64,000 nucleotides of DNA from Litoreibacter halocynthiae (lineage in GTDB: Bacteria; Pseudomonadota; Alphaproteobacteria; Rhodobacterales; Rhodobacteraceae). The position numbers and the translations under genes are program-made. This document shows positions 16,156 to 24,399 of this stretch, in pieces (the stretch's first letter is position 1; every line of letters begins with the position of its first letter). The stretch lies in NCBI RefSeq assembly GCF_004365635.1, contig NZ_SOBH01000001.1:310001-374000 (forward strand). The letters run 5' to 3'. Under the pieces are notes generated by a model. The model was not told the origin of the DNA. It did not search any database and saw only the letters and a list, made by a program, of their open reading frames with translations.

Positions 16156-18042
16156 ATGAAGCTCCTCGATCTCATGGAACCCGAAGAAACGGTCGGCAAC
16201 CTGTGGCATGACATGGCCAGCGGGATCGGGGCGCATATTTCATACCCCGAGGCGGGTGTTACACTCGCCTCGGTTCGGCCCAGCCTTGCGGTGCTGTTTC
16301 GCGCCTTGGGTGGTGCCGCGGGCGTTGAACTGGGTGAAGCCCCTGCAACGCTTGCCCGTCACCGTCGGCCGCTGCGCCGCAAGCTGGGGGCCGAACGCGA
16401 CCGCGAATGGATCGCGGGCTTTGACGGGGAGCGCTTGGCGCTACCACCGGTCATCGCGGATTTCCCAGAGGCGCGGCTGAATCGTGCCGCCTATTTCTGG
16501 CTGACGGCTCTGGCCGCCGTAACGGATGTGTCGGCGCTTGATCTGTCGGGCGAGGGGGCCGCATCGGATTGCGCCCAAATTCGCGCCAATGCCACCGCCG
16601 CCGATCAGGCCTACGCGGCCTGTCCGGGGTTGAGCGACGCCTATGCTGAAATGGTTCAGCATTGCGCGGCCAACAGGCCCGACGTGACGCGCCCCGCACA
16701 AGAAGGCATCATCGAGACCGCCCTGCGTGACCAGCTTTGTGGCGGGACGCCCGTCATGGTGAGCAAAGACACCCCGCGCGGCTACATGCCGTTCGCGCCG
16801 GTACCGATCTGGCTGCGGTTTTCGCCCGCCGGTTCAGGGGCCGCCGCGAGCGAGGAACACGCAGACCCCGCCGCCCCGCCACCCAATGCCGCGACCACCA
16901 CGCGAAAGCTTGGCAGCCGCAAGGATCAGGAGCAGCAAAACCGCAAGGATAGCTTCATCATCCACCGTTTCGAGTCGATCCTGTCTTGGGTCGAGTCGAT
17001 GAACATCAACCGCAGCGTGGATGATGACGACGACGAGAACGCCCAGAAGGCGGCGGATGATCAGGACGAGATTGTCTTGTCCAAGCATGACCGCAAAGCC
17101 GCGACGCGCTTGCGGCTGCATCTGGACCTGTCGCCGTCGGACGCGGATCACGAAGCGCTCGCGGGCAAGCACATCTACCCCGAATGGAACCACCGCAGCC
17201 GCAGCTATATGGACGGTCATTGCCGTGTGCTGGATGCCCCTGCACAGCCTGATCCGGCGTCCATCTACCGTCCCAACGAGCGCCGCATCCGCGAGGTGCG
17301 CCGCCAGTTTGAAGCCCTGCGCCCGCGCCGCATTCTGCAACCGCGGCAGGTGGATGGCACGGAGCTGGACCTTGACGCGCTGTTAACGGCGCGCGCTGAT
17401 CTACTGGCCACCGGACGCGGCTCCGACCGGATCTGGCAAAGCGCGCGGCAGGTTGAACGCGATCTGTCCGTGGCGTTTCTTATCGACACGTCGCGCTCGA
17501 CTGAAGCCGCGATTGGCGACACCTCGGTGATCGAGGTTGCCCGAGAGGCCATGGCGTCGCTGGCCGCCGGCATCGACGCGGCGGGGGACAGGTTGGGCAT
17601 CTGGGGCTTTTCATCTCTGCGTCGCGACCGCGTTTTCCTGACCCGTTGCAAAGGGTTCGAGGCCCCGATGAACGCCGAGGTGACCAACAATATCGGTGCA
17701 TTGAAACCCGGCCACTACACGCGACTGGGGGCCGCCATCCGTCACGTTAGCGCGCAACTGGCCGAGGAGCCGAGCGCGCGAAAGCTGCTGATCGTGCTGA
17801 CCGATGGCAAGCCGAACGATCTTGACCACTACGAGGGCCAGCACGGCATCGAAGACAGCCATATGGCCGTCAAGGAAGCCCGTCGCGCGGGGCAGAACCT
17901 GTTCGGCGTTATTATCGACGAGGACGGGCAGGACTGGTTTGCCCGCATCTTCGGGCGTGGTGGCTTCGCGTTGTTGCCCAACCCTGAACGTCTTACGCGG
18001 GCCTTGCCCGACATTTACCGCACACTCACGCAGGAGGTTTGA
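16156..18042 (+). CDS. norD: NorD, VWA-domain protein for NO reductase maturation
   Basis: Protein of 628 residues. The C-terminal von Willebrand factor A domain (about 435-628) has a complete metal-ion site: FLIDTSRSTEA (Asp444, Ser446, Ser448), a Thr in HYTRLGAA and LTDGKPND. The middle contains an acidic, low-complexity stretch (DDDDDENAQKAADDQDE, near 290) and a proline/alanine linker near 235. It works with the NorQ ATPase as a chaperone for active-site metal loading. It follows norQ after five bases. The length fits known NorD proteins. Confidence 0.94.
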   Translation: MKLLDLMEPEETVGNLWHDMASGIGAHISYPEAGVTLASVRPSLAVLFRALGGAAGVELGEAPATLARHRRPLRRKLGAERDREWIAGFDGERLALPPVIADFPEARLNRAAYFWLTALAAVTDVSALDLSGEGAASDCAQIRANATAADQAYAACPGLSDAYAEMVQHCAANRPDVTRPAQEGIIETALRDQLCGGTPVMVSKDTPRGYMPFAPVPIWLRFSPAGSGAAASEEHADPAAPPPNAATTTRKLGSRKDQEQQNRKDSFIIHRFESILSWVESMNINRSVDDDDDENAQKAADDQDEIVLSKHDRKAATRLRLHLDLSPSDADHEALAGKHIYPEWNHRSRSYMDGHCRVLDAPAQPDPASIYRPNERRIREVRRQFEALRPRRILQPRQVDGTELDLDALLTARADLLATGRGSDRIWQSARQVERDLSVAFLIDTSRSTEAAIGDTSVIEVAREAMASLAAGIDAAGDRLGIWGFSSLRRDRVFLTRCKGFEAPMNAEVTNNIGALKPGHYTRLGAAIRHVSAQLAEEPSARKLLIVLTDGKPNDLDHYEGQHGIEDSHMAVKEARRAGQNLFGVIIDEDGQDWFARIFGRGGFALLPNPERLTRALPDIYRTLTQEV

Positions 18043-18043
18043 C

Positions 18044-18217
18044 ATGCGTATCCTTGCCCCCCTCTTTTTCCTGATGACGATGCCTGTTTGGGCCAGTTCA
18101 TTTGACCGCCCGATCCCGCAGGCGCAATCTGCCACGGCAGAGTTCTGGTTCGCCTTGGGCAGTCTGGGCTTAATCGCGGCGCTGTATCTGGTGCACAGAC
18201 TGGTCTCTCGCAGATGA
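18044..18217 (+). CDS. Small membrane protein in the nor cluster
   Basis: Protein of 57 residues with an N-terminal hydrophobic segment that looks like a signal peptide (LAPLFFLMTMPVWAS) and a second membrane helix (FALGSLGLIAALYLVH), ending in arginines. It starts one base after the norD stop with AGGAGG seven bases upstream, and overlaps the next gene by four bases, so it is surely co-expressed with norCBQD. By position it might correspond to the poorly characterised NnrT-type proteins of Rhodobacter nor clusters, but I cannot confirm this. Function unknown. Confidence 0.72.
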   Translation: MRILAPLFFLMTMPVWASSFDRPIPQAQSATAEFWFALGSLGLIAALYLVHRLVSRR

Positions 18218-18453
18218 CCGATAAGGGCTGGTCTGTTGCGCGTATCGCGGTGGTCCTTTACCCGTTCGGGGCAGGGGCCATGGCGGTGAACGTGTTTTTC
18301 GCCTCTCTGATCTTCAGCTGGATCAGTGGGCCCGTTCTGACGGCCTTCTGGTCGATCGCGATTGGTTGTGTGATTGGCATTCCCGCCACATGGTATTTCG
18401 CCCGCCATATCCGCTATCTTATGGATACGGCAGACGCCCGCAGCGCAGACTAA
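18214..18453 (+). CDS. Small two-helix membrane protein in the nor cluster
   Basis: Protein of 79 residues with two predicted membrane helices (about 10-32 and 40-60) and a charged C-terminus (RHIRYLMDTADARSAD). It overlaps the previous small gene by four bases (ATGA) and is followed ten bases later by nnrS. I do not recognise a family with confidence. Conserved position between norD and nnrS would suggest a role in NO reductase assembly or NO response. Confidence 0.72.
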   Translation: MTDKGWSVARIAVVLYPFGAGAMAVNVFFASLIFSWISGPVLTAFWSIAIGCVIGIPATWYFARHIRYLMDTADARSAD

Positions 18454-18463
18454 GGAACACGAC

Positions 18464-19654
18464 ATGGCAACTTCATCCGCAGAGCAGATGCGCGCGTGGC
18501 AAGGTCCGGCGCTGTTCAGTTTCGGCTTCCGCCCGTTCTTTTTGTTCGGGGCGGTTTGGGTCTGTTTCGCGATGCTGCTGTGGATACCCGCATTGTCTGG
18601 TGCGGTGACGTTGCCCACGCGATTCGATCCCGTCTCCTGGCACGCGCATGCGTTCCTGTTCGGCTATCTGGGCGCGGTGCTGGCAGGGTTCTTGTTGACG
18701 GCGGTTCCGAATTGGACCGGACGCCTGCCTTTGGTTGGCTGGCCGCTGGCGGCGATGTTCGGGATATGGCTGGCGGGACGTGTGGCGGTGCTGTTCTCGG
18801 AGTTGCTACCGTCTGGAGTCGCCCCTACGATTGATCTGGCATTCCCCGTTATCCTTGGCGCGGTGATCCTACGCGAGATTGTCGCCGGAAAGAACTGGCG
18901 TAACCTGATGGTGCTGGGCCTGCTTGCGGTCTTCACCTTGGCGAACCTGCTGTTTCACATCGAAGCCGCGCAAGGCGAAGTTGCGGCGCAGGGCGTCGGC
19001 CTGCGGCTGGGCGTTGGCACCGGAGTGATGATGATCGCGGTGATCGGCGGGCGCATCGTGCCGTCCTTTACCCGCAACTGGCTGGCCCGAGAGAACAAGG
19101 ACGCGCGACCGATCCCGCCGATGCAAATGTTCGACAAGGGTGTCTTGCTAGGCAGTGTCGCGGGATTGCTCCTTTGGGTTTTGCGTCCTGAAAGTGGGAT
19201 CACTGGTGTCGCTTTGCTGGCTTTGGGCGTGCTGCATCTGGTGCGGATGGTGCGCTGGAAAGGGCATCACACCGGCGGTGAGGCCTTGGTCTGGGTGCTG
19301 CATGTCGCTTATGCCTTCATTCCGCTGGGCGCGATTGTCATCGGGCTGGCGATTGTGCTGCCTGATCTTGAGCTGACGCAATCAGCGCAACATCTGTGGA
19401 TGGCGGGCGCGATTGGGGCCATGACCTTGGCGGTGATGACCCGTGCGACGCTGGGACATACCGGGCAGAGCTTGCATGCGGGCGGTGGGACGCTGGTTAT
19501 CTATCTCGCGCTGTTCGGGTCGGTCGCCGCGCGGGTATTCGCCGGAGGAGAGCCGGTGTTCTATCATATCTCGGGCTTGCTGTGGATCGTCGCCTTTGGC
19601 GGCTTCGTCGTGGCCTACGGGCCGCTATTGCTGCGCCGCAAAGACGGTACCTGA
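18464..19654 (+). CDS. nnrS: NnrS family heme- and copper-containing membrane protein
   Basis: Integral membrane protein of 396 residues with about 12 hydrophobic segments. The N-terminal motif SFGFRPFFLFGA (residues 19-30) is the hallmark of NnrS. Conserved His residues follow in WHAHAFLFGYLGAV and HTGQSLHAG, suited to heme or copper binding. NnrS proteins are induced by NO and protect cells from nitrosative stress. ATG 18464 has AAGGA upstream; the longer in-frame reading overlaps the previous gene and was rejected. Confidence 0.93.
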   Translation: MATSSAEQMRAWQGPALFSFGFRPFFLFGAVWVCFAMLLWIPALSGAVTLPTRFDPVSWHAHAFLFGYLGAVLAGFLLTAVPNWTGRLPLVGWPLAAMFGIWLAGRVAVLFSELLPSGVAPTIDLAFPVILGAVILREIVAGKNWRNLMVLGLLAVFTLANLLFHIEAAQGEVAAQGVGLRLGVGTGVMMIAVIGGRIVPSFTRNWLARENKDARPIPPMQMFDKGVLLGSVAGLLLWVLRPESGITGVALLALGVLHLVRMVRWKGHHTGGEALVWVLHVAYAFIPLGAIVIGLAIVLPDLELTQSAQHLWMAGAIGAMTLAVMTRATLGHTGQSLHAGGGTLVIYLALFGSVAARVFAGGEPVFYHISGLLWIVAFGGFVVAYGPLLLRRKDGT

Positions 19655-19658
19655 GCCC

Positions 19659-20327
19659 ATGAGCTGGACAGCCTTTGCCGCTGTTTTTGTGGCGTTCTTC
19701 ATGACTCATTCGATCCCCGTGCGCCCCGCAGTGAAGTCGCGGATCGTCGCGCGGATTGGCGCGGCGGGGTTCGGAATGGCCTATTCTGCGCTATCGGTTG
19801 CCATGCTGGCCTTGCTGATCTGGGCTACAGGGCAAGCGCCGTTTGAAGTGTTGTGGTCACAAATGTCGTGGCATCGCCACGCGGTTCATCTGGGCATGCT
19901 GGCGGTGTGTTTGATCCTAGCGCTGTCGCTTGGAAGGCCTAACCCGTTTTCTTTTGGCGGGGCGCGGAATGATGAATTTGATCCGGCCAAAGCGGGCGTT
20001 GTCAGATGGTCCCGCCATCCGGTTTTGCTGGCGCTGGCCCTTTGGGCAGGGTTGCATTTGCTGCCAAACGGTGACCTTGCCCATGTGATCATGTTTGGCA
20101 CGCTTGGAGGCTTTGCGGTCATCGGACGCCTGTTGATCGACAGGCGCAAACGGCGCGTTATGGGCGCGGAACGGTGGCAGGCGTTGCGCGATGCGACCCG
20201 CGCAGCCCCGCGCTTCTACCGCCCGCGCTCTTGGCTGGAACTGGTGGTGCGCCTCGGCGCAGGCGTCGTGGCATTCGTAACGCTATTGTGGCTGCATCCG
20301 GTGGTGATCGGCGTGCCCGCGCTCTAG
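19659..20327 (+). CDS. nnrU: NnrU family membrane protein
   Basis: Membrane protein of 222 residues with six or so helices, matching the NnrU family: the N-terminal FVAFFMTHSIPVRP, a central FDPAKAGVVRWSRHPVLLAL with the conserved Arg-His-Pro, and a basic loop IDRRKRRVMG. It begins four bases after nnrS. NnrU genes belong to NnrR regulons in denitrifiers, but the molecular role is unknown. The 3' end overlaps the convergent hemN gene by four bases, so the nor transcript and the hemN transcript meet here. Confidence 0.88.
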   Translation: MSWTAFAAVFVAFFMTHSIPVRPAVKSRIVARIGAAGFGMAYSALSVAMLALLIWATGQAPFEVLWSQMSWHRHAVHLGMLAVCLILALSLGRPNPFSFGGARNDEFDPAKAGVVRWSRHPVLLALALWAGLHLLPNGDLAHVIMFGTLGGFAVIGRLLIDRRKRRVMGAERWQALRDATRAAPRFYRPRSWLELVVRLGAGVVAFVTLLWLHPVVIGVPAL

Positions 20328-21679
20328 GACGCGCGGGAGTAACGCACACCTTCTGGAACATGCGCATCAAAGCAACTTGCGATAATGCGGGTCAGCGCGC
20401 GGCCTTCGGGTTTGATCTCGAGACATTGGTTTTGCAGCGATACCAGCCCGTCAAACTTGGCGGCGACCTGCGGTAAAAGCGGTGCGATATTCGCCACTTG
20501 CGGGCCAAACTCTTCTTGCAGGTCCGCGATGTCCAACCTGAAATCACACATCACGCGCTCGATTGCGCGGGCGCGGATTTGATCGTCGAAATTCATCTCG
20601 TATCCGCGTGTACCTGCAAGCTGGCCTGCCGTGGTGCGCTGGATGTAGGCCGCCGTAGCGGGGGCGTTCTGGATATAGCCGTTGGGAAAACGCGATATGG
20701 ACGACGCGCCAAGCCCGATCAGCGTCTGGCAGGTGTCAGCGGTGTAGCCTTGGAAGTTGCGGCGCAAACGGCCCGTGCGGCGGGCCGTGTCCAGCTCGTC
20801 ACCGGGGCGGGCGAAATGGTCGATACCCACGGCGGGAAGGCCGGCGCCCTCGAACCGTTCCGCCGCAAGCTGCGCAAGATGATAGCGGGCCAGATCGTCG
20901 GGCAAGGCGTCCTCGTCAATCAGCTTTTGCCGCTTCGATACCCAAGGAACATGGGCATAGCCGAACAGCGCCACGCGGTCCGGCGCGAAGGTCAGGACCT
21001 TGTCGATGGTGTCGGAAATGCGCGCCTCGGTTTGGTGCGGAAGCCCGTAAACCAGATCGGTGTTGAGCGAGGTGATCCCCGCCGCGCGCAGATCGTCGAC
21101 GCAGGCACGGGTGACTTCGAACGGTTGCTCGCGCCCGATGGCGGCTTGGACCAGCGGGTCGAAGTCCTGAATGCCGATGGAGGCGCGGGTCATACCCTCG
21201 GCGGCTAGCGCGTCAATCTTGGCACGGTCCACCATGGTCGGATCAATCTCGACCGAGAACTCAAAGTCCTCGGCGGGTGGAAAGACATCGCGCACGGCTT
21301 TCGCCAGGCGGTGGATCAGGTGCGGTGGCAAAATGGTGGGCGTTCCGCCACCCCAGTGCAGCCGCCCCATGCGTATGCCCTTGGGCAGGGTCGCACGCAG
21401 CAACTCCAGCTCGGCTTCCAGCGTCCCGACATAGCTTTCGACAGGGCTGAGGGTCACGGTGCCTTGTGTGTGGCAGGCGCAAAACCAGCAAAGCCGCTCG
21501 CAAAACGGGATGTGGAGATAGACAGACACCGGCACATCGGGATCAAGAGAGCCAAGCGATTGCGCTTGGAAATCATCGCGTACATCCGTGGTGAAGACCG
21601 CAGCCGTCGGATACGAAGTGTAGCGCGGCACGCGCGCATCAAAGAGGCCGTGAGCCTTGAGGGTGTCTATATGTTCCAT
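20324..21679 (-). CDS. hemN: Oxygen-independent coproporphyrinogen III oxidase (radical SAM)
   Basis: Radical-SAM enzyme of 451 residues that decarboxylates coproporphyrinogen III to protoporphyrinogen IX without oxygen. The [4Fe-4S] motif is Cys60-x3-Cys64-x2-Cys67 in FCERLCWFCAC, with the extra Cys69 of true HemN, and GGGTPTIL near 110 binds SAM. Residues PRYTSYPTA near 18-26 match the HemN N-terminus. ATG 21679 was chosen over 21760 because the N-terminal homology starts there. It sits beside the NO-reductase genes, and an Fnr-like site lies 35-48 bases upstream, fitting heme supply under low oxygen. Confidence 0.94.
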   Translation of the reverse strand: MEHIDTLKAHGLFDARVPRYTSYPTAAVFTTDVRDDFQAQSLGSLDPDVPVSVYLHIPFCERLCWFCACHTQGTVTLSPVESYVGTLEAELELLRATLPKGIRMGRLHWGGGTPTILPPHLIHRLAKAVRDVFPPAEDFEFSVEIDPTMVDRAKIDALAAEGMTRASIGIQDFDPLVQAAIGREQPFEVTRACVDDLRAAGITSLNTDLVYGLPHQTEARISDTIDKVLTFAPDRVALFGYAHVPWVSKRQKLIDEDALPDDLARYHLAQLAAERFEGAGLPAVGIDHFARPGDELDTARRTGRLRRNFQGYTADTCQTLIGLGASSISRFPNGYIQNAPATAAYIQRTTAGQLAGTRGYEMNFDDQIRARAIERVMCDFRLDIADLQEEFGPQVANIAPLLPQVAAKFDGLVSLQNQCLEIKPEGRALTRIIASCFDAHVPEGVRYSRAS

Positions 21680-21713
21680 GACCCTGCAATGACGGAAATC
21701 GACACGGTTGTTT

Positions 21714-21745
21714 TTGCGCGATATCAAACTTTGCAGAAAAGTTTG
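21714..21745 (-). promoter_or_regulatory. Fnr-like site and overlapping perfect inverted repeat upstream of hemN
   Basis: On the plus strand TTGCG-CGAT-ATCAA (21714-21727) matches the Fnr spacing, with one perfect half-site. Overlapping it, CAAACTTT-GCAGA-AAAGTTTG (21725-21745) is a perfect 8-base inverted repeat. They lie 35-66 bases upstream of the hemN start and could be an anaerobic activator site plus a second operator, or a leader hairpin. Confidence 0.5.
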
Positions 21746-21791
21746 CGCGCCGGATGCCATCTGAGGGCGATAAAAGTCTGGCTTGGGAAGA

Positions 21792-21866
21792 TGGTGCTGT
21801 GAGAGAGGATTGAACTCTCGACCTCACCCTTACCAAGGGTGTGCTCTGCCACTGAGCTACCACAGC
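21792..21866 (-). tRNA. tRNA-Thr (anticodon GGT)
   Basis: Cloverleaf on the minus strand: acceptor GCTGTGG, D arm GCTC-loop-GAGC, anticodon stem CACCC with loop TTGGTAA giving anticodon GGT, T arm GAGAG-TTCAATC-CTCTC and closing acceptor TCACAGC. The discriminator A and a CCA end are encoded. Length 75 bases. Confidence 0.95.
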
Positions 21867-21891
21867 ATCTACACTTGCGTGTGGGCGGGGT

Positions 21892-21925
21892 ATTAGGGTG
21901 AAACTCTACTCGGTGCAACCCTAAT
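21892..21925. repeat. Inverted repeat between tRNA-Thr and the murA leader gene
   Basis: ATTAGGGT (21892-21899) and ACCCTAAT (21918-21925) are perfect 8-base reverse complements separated by 18 bases. The pair lies upstream of both the leftward tRNA-Thr gene and the rightward small gene, with no T run, so it is more likely a protein-binding site than a terminator. Confidence 0.4.
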
Positions 21926-21961
21926 CTGGACCCTTTTACCGCCCTAGGTTAAGACGGTCCC

Positions 21962-22132
21962 ATGAGCGACAAGATGTCCCCGAATAACCCGCCAAAGCCG
22001 CCAAACAGCGCACAAGCGCGCGAAGCGCGGTTGAAGGCGGCGTTGAAGGCCAATATGGGACGCAGGAAGCAGCAGGCGCGTGCGCGAAAATCCCCCGACG
22101 AGACGGGCAAAAACGAGTCAAAAGGGCAGTAA
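21962..22132 (+). CDS. Small basic hydrophilic protein upstream of murA
   Basis: Protein of 56 residues, rich in Lys, Arg, Pro and Ala: it starts MSDKMSPNNPPKPPNSAQ, continues with a basic helix (REARLKAALKANMGRRKQQ) and ends KNESKGQ. There are no hydrophobic segments. It stops three bases before the murA ATG, so the two are co-transcribed and perhaps coupled, since its last codons (AAAGGGCAG) also contain the murA ribosome site. Similar short proteins occur before murA in Rhodobacteraceae, but no function is known to me. Coding is supported by composition and tight spacing. Confidence 0.65.
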   Translation: MSDKMSPNNPPKPPNSAQAREARLKAALKANMGRRKQQARARKSPDETGKNESKGQ

Positions 22133-22135
22133 AAT

Positions 22136-23401
22136 ATGGATAAGATCATCGTCACGGGCAACGGTCCGTTGAAGGGGGAGATTGCGATCTCCGGGGCAAA
22201 GAACACCTGCCTGAAACTGATGACCGCCGCACTTCTGAGCGACGAGCCGCTGACGCTGACCAACGTGCCGCGCCTGTCCGACATCGGGACATTGTCGGAA
22301 CTGCTGGAATCCCTTGGCTGCGAAGTGGCGCTGTTGAACGGGGGCAACGTCATGGTGTTGTCTGCCGGTGAAATCACCAACCGCAAAGCCGAATACGAAA
22401 TGGTACGCAAGCTGCGCGCGTCGTTCAACGTTCTGGGTCCGCTGGTTGCCCGCGAAGGCGAGGCGACGGTGTCGCTGCCCGGCGGCTGCGCCATTGGCGC
22501 GCGCAAGGTGGATTTGCACCTGATGGCGTTGGAAAAGCTGGGGGCCACGATCACGCTGGACGAAGGCTACGTACATTGCTCTGCCCCGAACGGGCTGACG
22601 GGTGCCGTGATAGAGTTCCCATTCGTCACCGTGGGCGGCACGGAGAACGCGATCACTGCCGCGACGCTGGCGAAAGGCACCACGGTCATCAAGAACGCGG
22701 CGCGCGAGCCGGATACTGTTGATTTGTGCAAATGCCTGAGCGCCATGGGGGCCAAGATTTCCGGTGCGGGCACGTCCGAGATTACCATTGAAGGCGTCGA
22801 CCGGCTGCACGGCGCGACCCACGAAGTGATCGCCGACCGCATTGAATTGGGCACGTTCATGATCGCGCCTGCCATTGCGGGGGGCGAGGTCGAATTGATC
22901 GGCGGCCGCCGTGACTTGGTGGACGCGTTTTGCAACAAGCTGGAAGCAACGGGCGTTGTGGTCACCGAAACCGCCCGTGGCTTGAAGGTGTCCCACAATG
23001 GCGACCGGCTGAAGCCTGTCGACGTCGAGACCGAGCCCTTCCCGGGCTTCCCGACCGACCTGCAGGCGCAGATGATGGCGGCGCTGTGCCTTGCCGACGG
23101 CACGTCGAAACTGCACGAGACGATCTTCGAGAACCGCTTCATGCACGCGCCGGAACTGATCCGCATGGGAGCCAAAATTGACGTTCAGGGCGGTCATGCC
23201 ACGGTGACGGGTGTTCAGAAAATGAATGGCGCGCCGGTGATGGCGACCGACCTGCGGGCTTCGGTTTCGCTTATTCTGGCCGGTCTGGCCGCCGAGGGGG
23301 AGACGACCGTCGGCCGTGTTTACCACCTTGACCGTGGATATGAGCGGATCGAGCAGAAACTGGGTGGCGTGGGCGCGTTGATCAAACGGGTGCCTGAATG
23401 A
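22136..23401 (+). CDS. murA: UDP-N-acetylglucosamine 1-carboxyvinyltransferase MurA
   Basis: First committed enzyme of peptidoglycan synthesis; it transfers enolpyruvate from PEP to UDP-GlcNAc in the cytoplasm. The protein has 421 residues, the usual length. Lys22-Asn23 in SGAKNT and the catalytic Cys118 in [10 protein letters not shown] are present; Cys (not Asp) predicts fosfomycin sensitivity. The C-terminal motif [18 protein letters not shown] is canonical. It overlaps the DUF2948 gene by four bases (ATGA), at the head of a co-transcribed housekeeping block. Confidence 0.97.
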   Translation: MDKIIVTGNGPLKGEIAISGAKNTCLKLMTAALLSDEPLTLTNVPRLSDIGTLSELLESLGCEVALLNGGNVMVLSAGEITNRKAEYEMVRKLRASFNVLGPLVAREGEATVSLPGGCAIGARKVDLHLMALEKLGATITLDEGYVHCSAPNGLTGAVIEFPFVTVGGTENAITAATLAKGTTVIKNAAREPDTVDLCKCLSAMGAKISGAGTSEITIEGVDRLHGATHEVIADRIELGTFMIAPAIAGGEVELIGGRRDLVDAFCNKLEATGVVVTETARGLKVSHNGDRLKPVDVETEPFPGFPTDLQAQMMAALCLADGTSKLHETIFENRFMHAPELIRMGAKIDVQGGHATVTGVQKMNGAPVMATDLRASVSLILAGLAAEGETTVGRVYHLDRGYERIEQKLGGVGALIKRVPE

Positions 23402-23877
23402 GCCGTGACGCGAGTTTCGAGGACGGCGCCGAGCGGTCCCTTCGCCTGACGGCGGAGGACGCGGATGACGTCACGGTGATCTCGTCGCTTGCGCAGGACG
23501 CGGTCTTTCCGGTGAGCGAGATGGCTTGGAAGCCTACGCAACGTCGCTTTGCAGTGTTGTTGAACCGCTTCCGTTGGGAAGATTTGCCTGCCGCCGAACG
23601 GCGCGGGCGGGATTTTGAACGTGTACGTGCGGTACTGGCCTTTGATGACGTGACCAAGGTGTCGTCTAGCGGCTTGGACCGGTCCGACCCTGAAATGGTG
23701 CTGTCCTTGCTGTCCATCGCGTGGATGGCGGGTGAGGATGGCGCAGGGCGCTTCGAGCTGACACTCGCGGGTGATGGCGCGATTGCACTGGACGCGGAAT
23801 GCGTGAACATCACGCTGCAAGACGTCACGCGCCCCTACATCGCCCCTTCCCGCAAAGCCCCGAAGCACCCGGAGTGA
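23398..23877 (+). CDS. DUF2948 family protein
   Basis: Cytoplasmic protein of 159 residues of the alphaproteobacterial DUF2948 family: [20 protein letters not shown] at about 16-35, [12 protein letters not shown], then a central [20 protein letters not shown] and a C-terminal [14 protein letters not shown]. No catalytic motif or membrane segment is visible. It overlaps murA by four bases and the acetyltransferase by four bases. The link to murA and hisD recurs in Rhodobacteraceae, yet its role is unknown. Confidence 0.85.
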   Translation: MSRDASFEDGAERSLRLTAEDADDVTVISSLAQDAVFPVSEMAWKPTQRRFAVLLNRFRWEDLPAAERRGRDFERVRAVLAFDDVTKVSSSGLDRSDPEMVLSLLSIAWMAGEDGAGRFELTLAGDGAIALDAECVNITLQDVTRPYIAPSRKAPKHPE

Positions 23878-24368
23878 AAGTCCGGACGCTCACCAGTGCG
23901 GATGCGGAGGCGTTTCAAGCGCTGCACATTGAAGGGGTTACCAACTACCCAACTGCGTTTCTGAGGTCGCTCGATGAAGTTCGTGATACGAGTCCGGACG
24001 AGGTGGCGCGGATTCTTGATAGCGGCAAGATAATGGGCGCCTTTGCGGGCGAGACGTTGATCGGCCTTGCGGGGCTGGCGCAGAACGGCTTTGCCTCGGC
24101 ACGGCACCGCGCAATGATCGGCCCGTTCTATGTGAGCACGGCCAGTCAAGGGCAGGGTGCAGCGCAGGCGCTGATGGATGCGCTGGCGGAGAAGGCCAGA
24201 CAGATGGGTGTGCTGCAACTGGAACTCTACGTCTGGGCAAAAAACCCGCGCGCCCAGCGGTTTTACATCCGCAACGGCTTCGAACAAGTGGGCCGAATTC
24301 CACGATCCGTGATCATCGACGGTGAAGAGTGCGACGATTTATTGATGGTACGCGCTTTGGATCGTTGA
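23874..24368 (+). CDS. GNAT family N-acetyltransferase
   Basis: Acetyltransferase of 164 residues with a single GNAT domain. The acetyl-CoA pyrophosphate loop is in VSTASQGQGAAQALMDAL (about 80-98; compare Q-x-x-G-x-G/A), and the C-terminal LYVWAKNPRAQRFYIRNGF is the motif-B helix typical of GNATs. The start is GTG at 23874, in a GTGA overlap with the DUF2948 stop; the homology begins immediately after it (VRTLTSADAEAF). Substrate unknown. An inverted GC-rich sequence follows before hisD. Confidence 0.82.
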   Translation: MKVRTLTSADAEAFQALHIEGVTNYPTAFLRSLDEVRDTSPDEVARILDSGKIMGAFAGETLIGLAGLAQNGFASARHRAMIGPFYVSTASQGQGAAQALMDALAEKARQMGVLQLELYVWAKNPRAQRFYIRNGFEQVGRIPRSVIIDGEECDDLLMVRALDR

Positions 24369-24399
24369 GCCTTCCGCGCCTGCGCGGTAAGGAGGCGAC

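Noticed and set aside
22118-23326. Long open frame on the minus strand opposite murA (about 400 codons)
   Set aside because: It is the antisense shadow of a GC-rich gene; the murA product is unmistakable, and the shadow product is rich in His, Arg and Gln without any family feature.
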